This document shows positions 46,620 through 58,479 of a stretch of DNA of 64,000 nucleotides, in pieces. The notes under the pieces were generated by a model, which searched no databases, was not told the DNA's origin, and was given only the letters and a program-made list of their open reading frames with translations. Origin of the DNA: Rhizomys pruinosus (Eukaryota > Chordata > Mammalia > Rodentia > Spalacidae); contig VZQC01005743.1 in assembly GCA_009823505.1 (NCBI GenBank), positions 820,785-884,784 of the forward strand. The letters run 5' to 3'. The translations under genes and the position numbers were made by a program. The stretch's first letter is position 1. Each line of letters opens with the position of its first letter.

Positions 46620-48970
46620 TGTAATTTTTTTTACTGGTACCCCAAACCAAATATGTCTGCTTCAACTGCATTTGCGCTCTTTGAGCCTTGTATTGTTCAG
46701 ACATTGTAAGTCTTCTCTTACCTTAAATTTACAATACATAATTTAAAATAAAAGAAAGGAACAAATGTTTATAGAGTTATCCACAGTCTTCTAGGGTTTG
46801 GAACTGTAGCAGTAAACAAAACAAAGCCCAGTTTCTCTTAGTGTTCAGAAGCTCAGTAACAAACATGTGAGTTCTAAACAGGATTGTGTGTGCTATGGGG
46901 TGGGGGGGGGCTGGTAAAATGGGAACAGGATCTGAAGTGTCAAGCCTAAAAATGACCAAGGAAGAAGCAGTGAGGAAGGCGGAAGAGGTCCTAAAGAATT
47001 GAAAATAAAGACCTGTGGACAATTCTGAAAGCACCAGCAGGAGAAACAAATCCAAAGGATTCTGTTACTTGTTAGGATCCACACAGGGAACGGTCATGAG
47101 AGGAGGGTGAACAGCACAGGGAAGAACAGAAAGAATTTGGTCATGCAGCCAGCATGTATGCAGGCTTGTGCATGGCACAGTATAAACAAGCCCTCTGGCC
47201 AGGCTCAATACATCTGAGTACTTGCTACTGTCAATCAATAAATTTGCATTAGAATACAGACATACCTATTCATTGGGTCTTTTGTGCAATCAATTTCAGA
47301 ATACAATTCAGAATTGGTAGTAACAAGGAGGTGGCTGCTGGACAGTTTCCAGCTTGCTGACTCCTACATGAGGTCACTGCGAAAGCTTTTGAATTTTTTT
47401 TTCTCCTTTAATTCCATTGTGAAGCTGAGAGCAAGATCACCTCTTGTTTTGTATGTGAGGGGGCCATGACTAACATATTGGAGTTGTTATATGTTTAATT
47501 AGAAGTCCCTAGAGAATTTTAACTAGGGCATTCTTCAACAAGATAATACTAGTCACTTTCTGGAGAATTAACATAGATAAAACATTAAACAATTTAATAG
47601 TTCTCAAATTATGAAATCCCAGAGGCTTCATTTGACAAGATGGTACTGAAAGAATGACAAGGGAAAGCAATGTGAATTTCTTCTTAGTCATAGAGGCTAA
47701 GCTAAAGCAGACAATCACACCTTGTTTACGGCTTAGGCAATAGATGATATAGGAAACATAGGGAAGTTCGTATTTGGAGGGGGGACACATGACTGATGGG
47801 ATTATAGCACACAGTGTGCAAGTAGATTTCCTAAACAAACTGGAAATTAGGATTCAAGAGGGCAGAAATTCATGAACATTTATAGAAGTAGGTTTTTAGC
47901 ACATAGAAGTAGAAAACAGTGAGCAAAAGGGAGGATGTGGTCTGGGAAGGTATGACAAGGTCTCCAAGTGAAAACGCAGCGTGTTCACTTGGGAACGCAG
48001 ACCTCATGTAATGGAAGGTTCATTTTCAGAACAGTAGAGCTGGAAGCAGGAGGGGTAGGCTTGGAATGAGCATAGAGGATCTGGAGCTTGGGACTTGTAG
48101 AACATGGAATTTACAAGACTAAACCAGGTAAGTGCAGAGAATGAGACAGAAGACGAATGCTGAAAACAAGCCAAGATAAGTGAGACTCTACTGCTGAGTA
48201 AACAAAGCAGTCAAGGCTCCAGATGAGTTTCTGTTGCTCAAAGGTGACCTTGGGTTTTTCCTTTATGTATTCTGAGAGTCACTACCAATGAATGTAATTA
48301 ACATGTTATATTTAGGTATCATTTGTCAGATTAAAGGATGTTTATAAATATATCAGGATGTCTAAACATTAAATAAAATGGTGAATGAAGCATTGGACAT
48401 GGTGGTATAGATTTAACAAAGGAAGGTATTCTGCCTGTATTGAAAGTGTTCACAGCCAACCCAATGGAGGGAACTTCTAGGGCAATACAGGAAATTATCT
48501 AAAAAGTTAGCTGAAGATATGCTAAAGTTGGACTTCCTTTTGGAATGAATCATACTTATTTGAACTCCATTTTAAACCCCTGAATTGGATTGTGAATACT
48601 TGAATAATTAAAAACATTATTTTCTGCTTATTTCAGTGTGTAAAAATGAAAAACTATAACATAAAATATATGGACCCAGTAAAGTATGAAGTTTAGGGTT
48701 TATGGAGGTATGCCCCTAAGTTAAGAGGCTTTATATCCCCTATGAATTGCTGGGGATTAGATGGCAACACCAACACTGAGCCTCAGCAAAAATAGGTGGC
48801 ACTGGGCTAATCCTGCTTATTGGATTTTTTCTTAAATAGATGGGCCCTGTTCTTGAAGAGATATGATTCACACAACTTTCAGGGAAAAGTACCCCAGGTC
48901 CTTTGCCTTATTGGTAATATGCTCTCATTCTGTGTGAGTAGAAATAGAAATTAAGCATTAACCATATTTT
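46620..48970. other. Single-copy DNA without a recognised gene
   Basis: About 2.35 kb with several short frames (up to 109 codons, minus strand 47509-47838) but no recognised domain or paired splice signals. The 46790-46900 stretch vaguely resembles an ancient mammalian repeat, which I cannot name. Confidence 0.45.
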
Positions 48971-48985
48971 AAAAGTTTGTTTTAT

Positions 48986-49222
48986 GGGACTGGAGAGATA
49001 GCCTAGCGGTTAAGAGCACCGACGCTCTTGCAGAGGACCCGGGTTCGATCCCCAGCACCCACATGGCGGCTGAGAACCGTCTGTAACTCCAATTCCAGGA
49101 GAACTCCAGTTCCAGGGGAATCCGAGACCCTCTTCTGACCTCTGTGGCATTGCACGACACGGGTGCACAGACCTGCATGCAGACAGTACATTCATACACA
49201 TACAAAGATAAATAATTAAAAA
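48986..49222 (+). mobile_element. Young, intact B3-type SINE
   Basis: Complete sense B3 with both internal RNA polymerase III promoter boxes of the tRNA-like head (A-box region TAGCCTAGCGG, B box GGTTCGATCCC), the full body and an A-rich tail. The 15-bp target-site duplication AAAAGTTTGTTTTAT is exact (48971-48985 and 49223-49237). It is very similar to the copy at 51971, so the family has been active recently. Confidence 0.96.
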
Positions 49223-49571
49223 AAAAGTTTGTTTTATAAATGTAAGCACAGAATCAGCAAGTTAATCTGAGTGAACATGGGTAGTCTTTTATAAATGCTG
49301 CCGTTGCATAAGCATTCCTTACCACAAAGTTCTCTGCAATTTACTGAGCTGTGCGGCATACCCAGCTAACACAGCCCTTTTCTGCCTAACTGAAGAAACA
49401 CAGCCAGAATAGACACAGTTTCTGTTCTTTCTATCGGAAGTTAAAGGTGTGTCAGGATTTCCAGAATAAACCTGTTTATTGGGATTTATAAGCTTGTAAT
49501 TAATTGAATCTTAAAGTTAACTAGTAAATGGCTCTAAGGAGATAGCACATAGTTTCTAGAAAAAAAAATGC

Positions 49572-49655
49572 AATATTATATATATATATTATGAATTTAT
49601 ATATATAGATAGAATTTATATATATATATATAATATATATATAGAGTATATATGA
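49572..49655. repeat. AT-rich simple repeat
   Basis: TATATA runs interrupted by GAATTTA and GATAGA over about 84 bp. Confidence 0.9.
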
Positions 49656-50029
49656 ATAACAAAGAACTTCCAGTTTTAGTGTAACTTATTTGCTATTCTA
49701 TTTCCAACTTATTGTATAGAAGCTAACAGCAAATTTTTAGGAAAGAAGGAAGGAAGGAATAGCCCCTGTAACTTCAAGCACGGACCTAGACTACAGATAG
49801 AAATTTTCACAGCAACATGAGCAGGGCTACATCCTTTTAGAACGACACTCTCCACTTCTCCATTGAGGTTTTGTGGTGGTCCCTCTACAATCTTTTCTGC
49901 AGTATTAGGCTAATTTAGTTAGAGGAAGTTACTATTTTCTGTATCTTAATTCTTTATTCACGTTCTGAGTCCCACTGTCCTTTTTCATCTTTACTGTGTC
50001 AGGAAATCAACGTCTTATAATTAGTTCTT

Positions 50030-50277
50030 TTTTTTTAATTTTATTTATTCGGTATTTTGTAATGAATGTACTTGTGCTGCAGGCAGGTTTGTGCACCTAT
50101 GTGTGCAATGCTGCAGAGGTCAGAAGGGGCAATCGGATTCCCCTGGAACTGGAAGTTCTCCTGGAATGGGAGTATTTGGATGGTTACCTGCCGCCATGTG
50201 AGTGCTGGGGATCGAGCCGGGTCCTCTGCAAGAACAAAGTCGGTGCTTTAACCGCGTAGGCCATCTCTCCCAGCCCC
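50030..50277 (-). mobile_element. B3-type SINE with many single-base indels
   Basis: Antisense B3 whose differences from the young consensus are mostly one-base insertions and losses (for example GGAAGTTCTCC, CCGCGTAGGCC, CTCTCCCAGCCCC). This is an error-like rather than an ageing-like pattern. Confidence 0.85.
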
Positions 50278-50383
50278 GTATAATGTAATTCTTAAAGCAG
50301 GCAACCAGCAACATCGCAAATGTGAAAAAGTTATGAATGTTCTGCCCTTCATAATTCTTCCTTAAAAATTTTAAAGATGTTTG

Positions 50384-50640
50384 GGGCGGGAGAGATAGGC
50401 CTAGCGGTTAAGAGCACCGACGCTCTTGCAGAGACCCCACCCAGGTTTCGATCCCCAAGGCACCCACATGGCGTCTAAAACCGTCTGTAACTCCAATTAC
50501 CAGAGAACTCATTCCAGGGGAATCCTAGACCCTCTCTGACTCCGCGGCATTGCACGACATGGGTGCACAGACATCCATGCAGAAAACTGCATTCATACAC
50601 ATACAAAAAAAATAAATACATAATAATAAAAAAAAATTAA
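50384..50640 (+). mobile_element. B3-type SINE, copy 1 of duplicated block
   Basis: Sense B3 with numerous one- to three-base errors relative to copy 2 (GAGACCCCACCCAGG versus GAGGACCCGGG; AACTCATTCC versus AACTCCAGTTCC). Flanked by the target-site duplication AAAATTTTAAAGATGT. Confidence 0.9.
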
Positions 50641-50984
50641 AAAACAAAATTTTAAAGATGTCTACAGGTTCTGCTCATTTCTGAGAAATGTCAAGTACTC
50701 CAGTGAACTTCCATCTTTTAAAAAAAATTGTTGTGTGCCTCTATTTACCATCACATAAATGGTTAGCTTTCTTATACATCCCTGTCTTCTGAAGAGTTTT
50801 AGCATGTAAAACTCCATGAAATCACTTCAGTGAAACTTGTTTCTATTACCAAACTGCTTTTTATGTCTTCCAATTTTATGTATTCAGTTTTGAAAAAAAA
50901 ATATACCTTGTTATGTATGATATTCTGCGTTATAAAAATTAATTTAATTAATTAATTAATTATTTTATATTATTTAATTACTTA

Positions 50985-51175
50985 TAGTGTATATGTATAC
51001 CTGTATGTGTAGGTCCATGTTTGCACCTGTGGAGTCGGAGTCCAAAAGAAGGGGCATTGGATTCCACGGACCTGGAATTACAGAAGGTGGAAAGCAGCCC
51101 CATGCGGGTATGCAAAACCACTCATTCCCTGGAAGAAAGACAAAGAATAAACTGCTGATCCAGCCCCCCAGTCCC
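50985..51175 (-). mobile_element. Diverged B3-type SINE, copy 1 of duplicated block
   Basis: CTGTATGTGTAGGTCCATGT, CACCTGTGGAGTCGGAGTCC, GGAATTACAGAAGGTGG and CCATGCGGGTATGCAAAACC keep antisense order of an old B3. The second copy lies at 52560-52750. Confidence 0.65.
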
Positions 51176-51239
51176 CCTTGGTTTTCTTCTTACTACATTG
51201 TCTCCACCGAGGAGCCTAGGCTTATAACTGCTCTTCCTA

Positions 51240-51585
51240 GTCTCTTTTGATGCTGTGAAATAAAACTCTGATCAAACCCTTCTTGGAGAAAAGGTAATTG
51301 GGCTTAGGTATAACCTGATCCAGTTTTCCAGTGAGGAAAGACGGCGAGGAGCAGAAGCACAGACAATGGAAGAACCCTGCTTGGTAGTGACCTGTTCATG
51401 TGGACTGTGTTCATCCTGCTTTCCCATACAACCCAGAACCACCGTGGGCCCTGGGTAGCAGCACCATATACAGAGGGCTGGGTTCTCCCAAAAACTCAAC
51501 AATCAAGAAATGGTTCCTTCTTCCCATTTATCTCCATGGTTCCTTTCAATTTCGTGGCTCCTGCAGTTAGATCAGGTTACCATTG
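51240..51585 (-). mobile_element. URR1-like remnant, copy 1 of duplicated block
   Basis: AAACTCTGATCAAACCCTTC, GAGGAGCAGAAGCACAGAC, TACAACCCAGAACCACC, GGGTAGCAGCACCATA and CTCAACAATCAAGAAATGG resemble the URR1 layout seen at 29135-29545. The second copy is at 52810-53150. Confidence 0.5.
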
Positions 51586-51599
51586 AGTAGAACCTCAGG

Positions 51600-51760
51600 G
51601 TGTAAATGTAACATATTTTCACTATCCACTCATCAAAATGAAGGACATTTAGTTGTTTCCCATTTCTTGGTGTTTTGTGAAAGAGCAGCAATAAACATGG
51701 TTCTGCGAATATCTCTATACAAGGATGAATCAGTTGGGTACATGTCAAGTGGTACAGAGG
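51600..51760 (-). mobile_element. L1 ORF2 3'-end fragment, copy 1
   Basis: TTTTCACTATCCACTCATCA, AGCAGCAATAAACATGG and GAATCAGTTGGGTACATGTC match the antisense ORF2 end. The second copy is at 53170-53320. Confidence 0.7.
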
Positions 51761-51969
51761 GAGAGAGCAGGAGAGAGGTGTGTATTAAAGGGGAAATGGG
51801 GAAAGGGTGGTATTTTTAACATTGGGAAATCAGGAAGTGAAGGATTAGACAGAGGCAAAGTGAGAGGAGAGACAATAGTTTTAGATGATAGGAAAAAACC
51901 CCTGTTACCTATATTACGCTGTAAGTTCACTAAAAATATCATGCAGTTAATAGGTGAAAAAAAAAAAAA

Positions 51970-51970
51970 N
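51970..51970. other. Single-N gap at the duplication junction
   Basis: The N separates copy 1, which ends in an A run, from copy 2, which begins abruptly at the first base of the SINE without its left target-site duplication. This fits two overlapping contigs placed end to end without merging. Confidence 0.85.
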
Positions 51971-52215
51971 GCTGGAGAGATAGCCTAGCGGTTAAGAGCA
52001 CCGACGCTCTTGCAGAGGACCCGGGTTCGATCCCCAGCACCCACATGGCGGCTAAAACCGTCTGTAACTCCAATTCCAGGAGAACTCCAGTTCCAGGGGA
52101 ATCCGAGACCCTCTTCTGACCTCCGCGGCATTGCACGACATGGGTGCACAGACCTGCATGCAGACACTGCATTCATACACATACAAAAATAAATAAATAA
52201 TAATAAAAAAAAATT
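51971..52215 (+). mobile_element. B3-type SINE, clean copy
   Basis: Near-identical to the SINE at 48986 with intact A- and B-box regions. The tail is interrupted by AATAAATAATAATAAA. Confidence 0.94.
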
Positions 52216-53522
52216 AAAAAACAAAATTTTAAAGATGTCTACAGGTTCTGCTCATTTCTGAGAAATGTCAAGTACTCCAGTGAACTTCCATCTTTAAAAA
52301 AAATTGTGTGTGCCTCTATTTACCATCACATAAATGGTTAGCTTTCTTATACATCCCTGTCTTCTGAAGAGTTTTAGCATGTAAAACTCCATGAAATCAC
52401 TTCAGTGAAACTTGTTTCTATTACCAAACTGCTTTTTATGTCTTCCAATTTATGTATCATTTTGAAAAAAAAATATACCTTGTTATGTATGATATTCTGC
52501 TTTATAAAAATTAATTAATTAATTAATTAATTTATTTATTTATTTATTATTTACTTATAGTGTATATGTATACCTGTATGTGTAGGTCCATGTTTGCACC
52601 TGTGGAGTCGGAGTCCAAAAGAAGGCATTGGATTCCACGGACCTGGAATTACAGAAGGTGGAAAGCAGCCCCATGCGGGTATGCAAAACCAGACTCAGTC
52701 CTCTGGAAGAACAGACAAAGACCTAAACTGCTGATCCATCCCCCCAGTCCCTTGGTTTTCTTCTTACATCATTGTCTCCAGCCTAGGAGCCTAGGCTATA
52801 TAACTGCTCTTCTAGTCTGCTTTTGATTGCTGTGATAAAACTCTGATCAAACCTTCTTGGGGAGAAAAGGTATATTGGGCTTAGGTATCCTGATCACAGT
52901 TCTTCCTTGAGGAAAGACTGGGCAGGAGCAGAAGCACAGACCATGGAAGAACACTGCTTAGTGACCTGTTCATGTGGACTGTGTTCATCCTGCTTTCCCA
53001 TACAACCCAGAACCACCTGCCCTGGGTAGCAGCACCCACACTGGGCTGGACTCTCCCAAATAACTCAACAATCAAGAAAATGGTTCCTTCTTCCCATTTA
53101 TCTCCATGGTTCCTTTGCAATTTCTTGGCTCCTGCAGTTAGATCAGGTTACCATTGAGTAGAACCTCAGGGTGTAAATGTAACATATTTTCATTATCCAT
53201 TCATCAAATGAAGGACATTTAGGTTGTTTCCATTTCTTGGTTTTTGTGAAAAGAGCAGCAATAAACATGGTTCTGCAAATATCTCTATACAAGAATGAAT
53301 CAGTTGGGTACATGTCAAGTGGTACAGAGGGAGAGAGCAGGAGAGAGGTGTTATTAAGGGGGAAATGGGGAAAGGGTGTATTTTAACTTGGGAAACAGTA
53401 GTGAGGATTAGACAGAGGCAGTGAGAGGAGAGACAAATAGTGTTTAGATGATATGAAAAACCACTGTGAAATATATTAGCTGTAAGTTCTACTGAAAAAT
53501 ATACATGCAGTTAATATGTGAA
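51971..53522. repeat. Direct duplication, copy 2 (cleaner)
   Basis: Repeats copy 1 in the same order: B3 (51971-52215), AATTA/TTTA stretch (52510-52552), reverse B3 (52560-52750), URR1-like (52810-53150), L1 ORF2 end (53170-53320). Homology ends near 53522, after CATGCAGTTAATATGTGAA. Differences from copy 1 are mostly small indels. Confidence 0.93.
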
Positions 53523-54119
53523 CAAATCTGTATGCTGAAGATTATATGACAAAAAGCACAGTCCCAGGTAGGTGAAACTTCCCTTTGAGTTATTGGCCAG
53601 GGTAATCCAAAAGACTCCCCAAATAACACGGGGCTATTACCAAACATCTTAATCGCCTCTTAGGACTTGAAGGTAAGATATTATTGCTAAAGATAGGCCA
53701 CATTTTGGACAAAGGACGTGGAGGAACTGACCTGGAACTGACATGGAAGCCTCCTCTCTGTAGACAAACTCTCATGGTATCAGAGGATACTGTATACACT
53801 GCCAGGGAGAAACTAATCAATGGTCCTCTCCAGGTCTGAAGCCAAATAAACAGTAGTGACTGACTGAGGAAATGACTGCATTTCCTGCAGTAGTGGCACA
53901 CTTATCTTCGGAGTAATCAAAAGCTGTCTAATTGAAATTAAGGCCCCACTCAGTGAGAAGAAACTCATGTGTGGTATTGTAAACATAACCAAATGCTCAT
54001 GGCTGGAGAGGTCCTGGATCCTAGAGAAAAAAAGTTACATTTGCCACATCCCTAGACCAATATAGTATCTTACATAATTCTAAATACGCATTGTCATATT
54101 TATAGGTAAGTGTACCTTT
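53523..54119. other. Single-copy DNA without a recognised gene
   Basis: A minus-strand frame of 103 codons (53590-53901) shows no recognised domain. No repeat recognised. Confidence 0.45.
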
Positions 54120-55104
54120 CACATCCCATGAATAAGCTTCATTTTTTGGAACAAATGAAGAGTATTACAGATTTCCAGAACTGGTCAAACACAGAGAATA
54201 ACTATCTATGAGATGTTTAACCCTACATAACACATCTTCAATGCAACATATGCACAATGGGGAATACATCTCTCAACTCTCACCAGAAAAGTTTCCTTAT
54301 ACGCTAGACGGTGACTAACACAGAAACCCACAATCAGATGTGTCAGAGAAAAAGAGGCCATGGAGTACTTATCCTAGACTAGACACCCATTTCAAACCTC
54401 TGCCTCCTGAAGCTCAGGCATCATTGCACAAGAGGAGACAGGAAAATTATAAGAATCCAGAGGGTTGGATGTCCACAAGGAAACAGAGTCTCCCGGGACA
54501 GCTGGTCTTTCATATAAACTAACAGATTTGGAGACTGCATGCATAAGTCCTATGCATGTTCAATCCAGACAAAATCCAAGCATAGACATGGGAAAGGAGG
54601 CAAAAAGTCCAAAACCAACCTGAGAAACTTTTGGAAATTAGTGGCATTTGATGAGTGCTGGGAGTGGGGAGACAGCATCTTACAGGGATGAGGCTCATTA
54701 TGGACTCATTGTGGGGTAAGTGGATGACACTATGCTGCAGGACTTGTGGAAACACAGTTCAGACACTATAAGCCCTGTTATATAACTATCTATATCTATA
54801 TCTATCTATATATATATATATATCACTATAACTTCTATATCTATATCTATATATTCTATATCTGTATCTATGTGGATATATATATATATAGATAGATAGA
54901 TAGATAGATAGATGTATATCTATATCTATATCTATATATATCTATATCTCTATATATATAGAGATATAGATATATAGATATAATGAATACATTAAATTGA
55001 GTAGGGGACAGTTGGGGAGGTGTGGATGGGGAAGGGGAATCTAAATACCAACAAACTACATAGTATAATTATCACAAAAATTCAACTAAAAAATAAAAAA
55101 AAAG
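54120..55104 (+). mobile_element. L1 (Lx-like) 3' UTR, plus strand
   Basis: The order AACTGGTCAAACACAGAGAA, GGCCATGGAGTACTTATCC, CTCCTGAAGCTCAGGCATCA, GTCCACAAGGAAACAGAGTC and ATTGAGTAGGGGACAGTTGG (a G-rich tract), followed by an A-rich tail at 55086-55104, matches my recollection of muroid Lx 3' UTRs. A TATA/TATC microsatellite (54780-54985) has expanded inside it. It belongs to a different L1 3' UTR type from L1-B, C and D. Confidence 0.7.
54780..54985. repeat. (TATC/TATA)n microsatellite with inverted symmetry
   Basis: About 200 bp of TATCTATA and TATAGATA units. The left half reads mainly CTATAT, the right half GATAGA then again CTATAT and GATATA, so the tract can fold on itself. Confidence 0.92.
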
Positions 55105-55215
55105 AAAATGCCTCACTGATATGCCCAGAGGCCAATCCCACAAAGTTCCCCAAATGAGTTTCCCTCTTCCTGTCTGTGTCAGGTTGACAAGTTAAGCTAT
55201 CCAGCAAACTGCTGA
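55105..55215 (-). mobile_element. URR1-like terminal fragment
   Basis: GATATGCCCAGAGGCCAATC, TCCCTCTTCCTGTCTGTGTC and AGGTTGACAAGTTAAGCTAT match the usual end of URR1-like rodent repeats. Confidence 0.55.
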
Positions 55216-55439
55216 CAAAAAAGTCTAAAAATAGGTTCAGTATAGAATATAAATGTTCATGATCCTATGTTCTGCTGGTTGATTTGGGTTGAATTTATTC
55301 AAAGCAGGTGTCTCTCTAAGGAATATTTTCCCAAATTTGCATTGTTACCATAAGGTCTCGTATTGAATAACTACTATTATCAAATGCTGTCTCTGATCTC
55401 TAAATAATTTAAATACGTATTTTACTACATATATTTTAT

Positions 55440-56490
55440 TTAATTTTTGGACATTTCATACAGTCCATATTAATCATATTATACCCCATCTTCTATCTGC
55501 AACTTCTGATACCCTCTGAGATTTCATGCATTCTGTCATACATGTCAAGGCCGATTGAATCAAGTCATCTCCAGATTTCCCTTGGTGTGAATTCAACCAC
55601 TGAAGCGTGGTCCGCCCACCTAGCATTATTTCCTTAAACAAGACCTACTCTCCCTAGGCAGAAGTGCTCGGCTGGAAATAGTTTCTCTTCTAATGTTGGG
55701 ACTTCTTATCCATTTCCACAATCCTATGTTGGAAATTTTTAGTGGTTTGAATTTGCATGGGTCTTGTGCATGCTGTTATCATTGCTGTAAATTCATATGA
55801 GCAATTTCCAGAAGCCTGGAAAACTCTGCTGCCTTGTGGTCATCTACCATCCTTGGATCTTGCAGTATTTCTGTTTCTTTTCCACACACAACAGTCCCTG
55901 GTAGGAATTTAATATTGGAGTCTTCTCCAGGGACACACTCTGAAGCCATTTATTCTCTATGCTTTGGCCAATTGTGGCCTCCTGTGTCCATCACCCTCCA
56001 TTACAAGAGGAAGCTTCCCTGATCAGAGTTAGTATTAGCATTAGTATTCTCTGTACAAATGTTCTACTATGTTTCATGATCCTTAGGTGTAGAGGTTCCA
56101 TAGTAGATGTGTCATTTAGGTCTGGGCATCTCACAGATACTTATTCTCTGTGTTTGACCAGCTGTAGACCTCTGTTGTAGTCTCCACCTGTTGCAAAAAG
56201 AAGCATCTTTGACGAGTGGTGATTTATTTAAGTACTAGGCAATGTCTATATTCCTCTTATAGGTTTACTAATTTAATTATTAAGGAAAGACATAGAAAAC
56301 AATCATATTTATCTCTTATTATTATTATTATTACTGAAGGGGAATCAGATGTTAACAAGACTAACTTAGAGTCACAGGGATGCAGGATGCTGATGTTTGG
56401 ACTTCCCTATTAGCCCATTTAGTTTGTAGCTTTATTCTGCTAGGGCCAAGCCATAGTAGTTGTCATGATGCTTGTCTGATTATTGCTTCC
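55440..56490 (-). mobile_element. L1 (Lx-like) 3' UTR, minus strand
   Basis: GGACATTTCATACAGTCCAT, ATTTCATGCATTCTGTCATA, ATGCTTTGGCCAATTGTGG, GTTTGACCAGCTGTAGACC and TTGCAAAAAGAAGCATCTTT follow the antisense of an Lx-type L1 3' UTR. A short (TTA)n run sits near 56313-56333. Confidence 0.65.
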
Positions 56491-56804
56491 ACACAGTCAT
56501 CCTTCCTCCCAGTCCTAGTTGTACAGGTAGTGTTTAATAAACACAAACTATAAATTAATTTAAGGATACATTATTTGAATTTTATGAAGTAGAGATGGTC
56601 TATTAAAATTATTTTGCTTGCAAACATAAATTGAAATGTAGAGAGTTAATAAATTATAAATAATTAAAAATACACAAACATAATACATTCATTAACTCTC
56701 AAGCAGTGGTTTTATATAATATTAGAATAAAGAAGTCGATTTCAGGTAGATAAAGAATGAAGTACTCAGGAGGAAATAGGAAATTGTAATAGATAACCAC
56801 TTCT

Positions 56805-57052
56805 TTTTTTAAATATATTTTTAAAATTTTATTTAATTTTTATGTGTATGAATATACTGTCTGCATGTAGGTTTGTGCACCCATGCCGTGCAATGCCCCA
56901 GAAGAGGGCGTCGGATTCCCCTGGAACTGGAGTTCTCCTGGAATTGGAGTTGCAGATGGTTCTCACCCAGCCATGTGGGTGCTGGTCATTGAACCCAGGT
57001 CCTTTGCAAGAGCAGTCAGCGCTCTTAACCGCTAGGTCATCTCTCCAGACCC
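56805..57052 (-). mobile_element. B3-type SINE
   Basis: Antisense B3: T-rich tail, ATACTGTCTGCATGTAGG, GTCGGATTCCCCTGGAACTG, AACCGCTAGGTCATCTCTCC. About ten bases are missing around 56900. Confidence 0.92.
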
Positions 57053-58479
57053 CAGATATTCACGTCTTTAGGACACATGAGCACAAAGTGCCTCTCGATG
57101 ATAAGCAGAAGAAATGAGAGAAAGTAGACTGGGGGATTGATTGAAATAAGGGAGAGACGAGTAAACAAAGATAAGATAAGGAGTGAAGGCTCCCCTCCCT
57201 TATCGTTTCTTGTCCCCCATGAAGGCATTCTATGCCATGGGAGAAATAATAGTAATATCCGTTGGCAATGGTTTGCTTTCCAGTGATTCTCAAGGAACAC
57301 TGATTTAAAATATTCAGCTGTTTGCTGATTTCCTGTATTCTTTACAAGGTCAGGGTTCAGTTTGTTGTTCTCCAAGTCAGCTCTCACCCAGTGCACATAG
57401 TACATGATAACTTGCCAACATATTTTCTGTCACAGATTTCATAATGAACCCGGCACCAATGACAAATGAACTGCTTTCTTCACCACGTGGGTTTGCTCTG
57501 CTCAGAAATGCTCTATTTTCAGTCTAAAGATCAACTTGTTCCTGTCTCCAAAGGCATTAACATGACAGAGTGGCTGGGGATGGGTTTTTGGATCTGTGGA
57601 TCTATATTCACATTCTACTTGTGCCTCTAGCTTCAATTCTCTCAAATAAAGTAAGACTAATTATGTTCCTCCCATGGCTTGATAAGAGCAGAATCAATCA
57701 AGTGCCTGCACTCCTCAGGATTCTCTTCACCATTAAAAAAAAATCAAAGTTTATTTTCCCATAAGGCCCCCACCTACATAGTCTACTTTCAAGCTTTTGC
57801 AGAGTTTCCATTATCATAGGATGTTTCTACAATGGATGCCATCTCACCTGTCGGCAGTCCCCCTTCTCTCATTGTTCACTCTGTTTTACTAAAAATTTGT
57901 CTCCTGCTTATCTCAGTTGGAAACCGGCTTTTCCATTTTGAGCATCACTGCTCAGGAATCCCTGCCTCTCTTTCTCAGTTAGAGTCCTGCTCCTCATTGA
58001 CACAAATTCACAGTCCATGAAGGGTTCCAGGCTTCCTTCCCCGCCTCCTTATTTCTCATTATTATGAACAATTTCTTCTCCTTCCTAGAGTGTCACATTA
58101 ATTTGTCCTCTCCTTCATCTTCTCTCCCATGAGTGCCAGCCTCAGTAACGCTCAAAGCAAGCATGCTATTTGGAACCAGTACAATACAGATGCAGACCTC
58201 TACTGTCTGTACCTCAACTGCAGTCTGATCGTAGTTACTTCGTGCAGCCAATAGCTGAAGACAAGCTTCATGGAGCCTCAGGAGCCCTCATCAATCCTGA
58301 GGAAATCATGCCATATGGACAAGTTTCATTCCTTTATTACTTAAATGCATTGTTTCTGAAAACCACCCTTGAGTATACTTCCATGCCCACCAGCACATGC
58401 CTCATCTTGTCAATGAGCACCCTCAGCACTGGTCAGAGGTTATCCAGATCAACTATCCCACAGAGAATCACCCCATGGT
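57053..58479. other. Single-copy DNA without a recognised gene
   Basis: Frames of 122 codons (minus, 57037-57405, partly SINE) and 103 codons (plus, 58170-58481) show no recognised domains or splice context. No repeats recognised. Confidence 0.45.

Larger units (their letters stand above)
50384..51960. repeat. Direct duplication, copy 1 (noisy)
   Basis: This 1.58-kb block recurs at 51971-53522 in the same orientation and order: B3 (50384-50640), AATTA-rich stretch, reverse B3 (50985-51175), URR1-like piece (51240-51585), L1 ORF2 end (51600-51760), then single-copy sequence. Copy 1 is adjoined by the left half of a SINE target-site duplication (AAAATTTTAAAGATGT, about 50365-50380) and matches the right half near 50645. 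Copy 1 has more indels relative to the SINE consensus than copy 2. Confidence 0.93.

Noticed and set aside
48986..49060. A tRNA gene (tRNA-like head with B box GGTTCGATCCC)
   Set aside because: It is the 5' head of a B3-type SINE: it continues into the SINE body and tail, and the same head occurs at other loci with target-site duplications.
50384..53522. A genuine segmental tandem duplication
   Set aside because: The N at the junction, the start of copy 2 exactly at a SINE edge, the missing left target-site duplication and the error-like differences favour an assembly artefact. Not excluded without reads.
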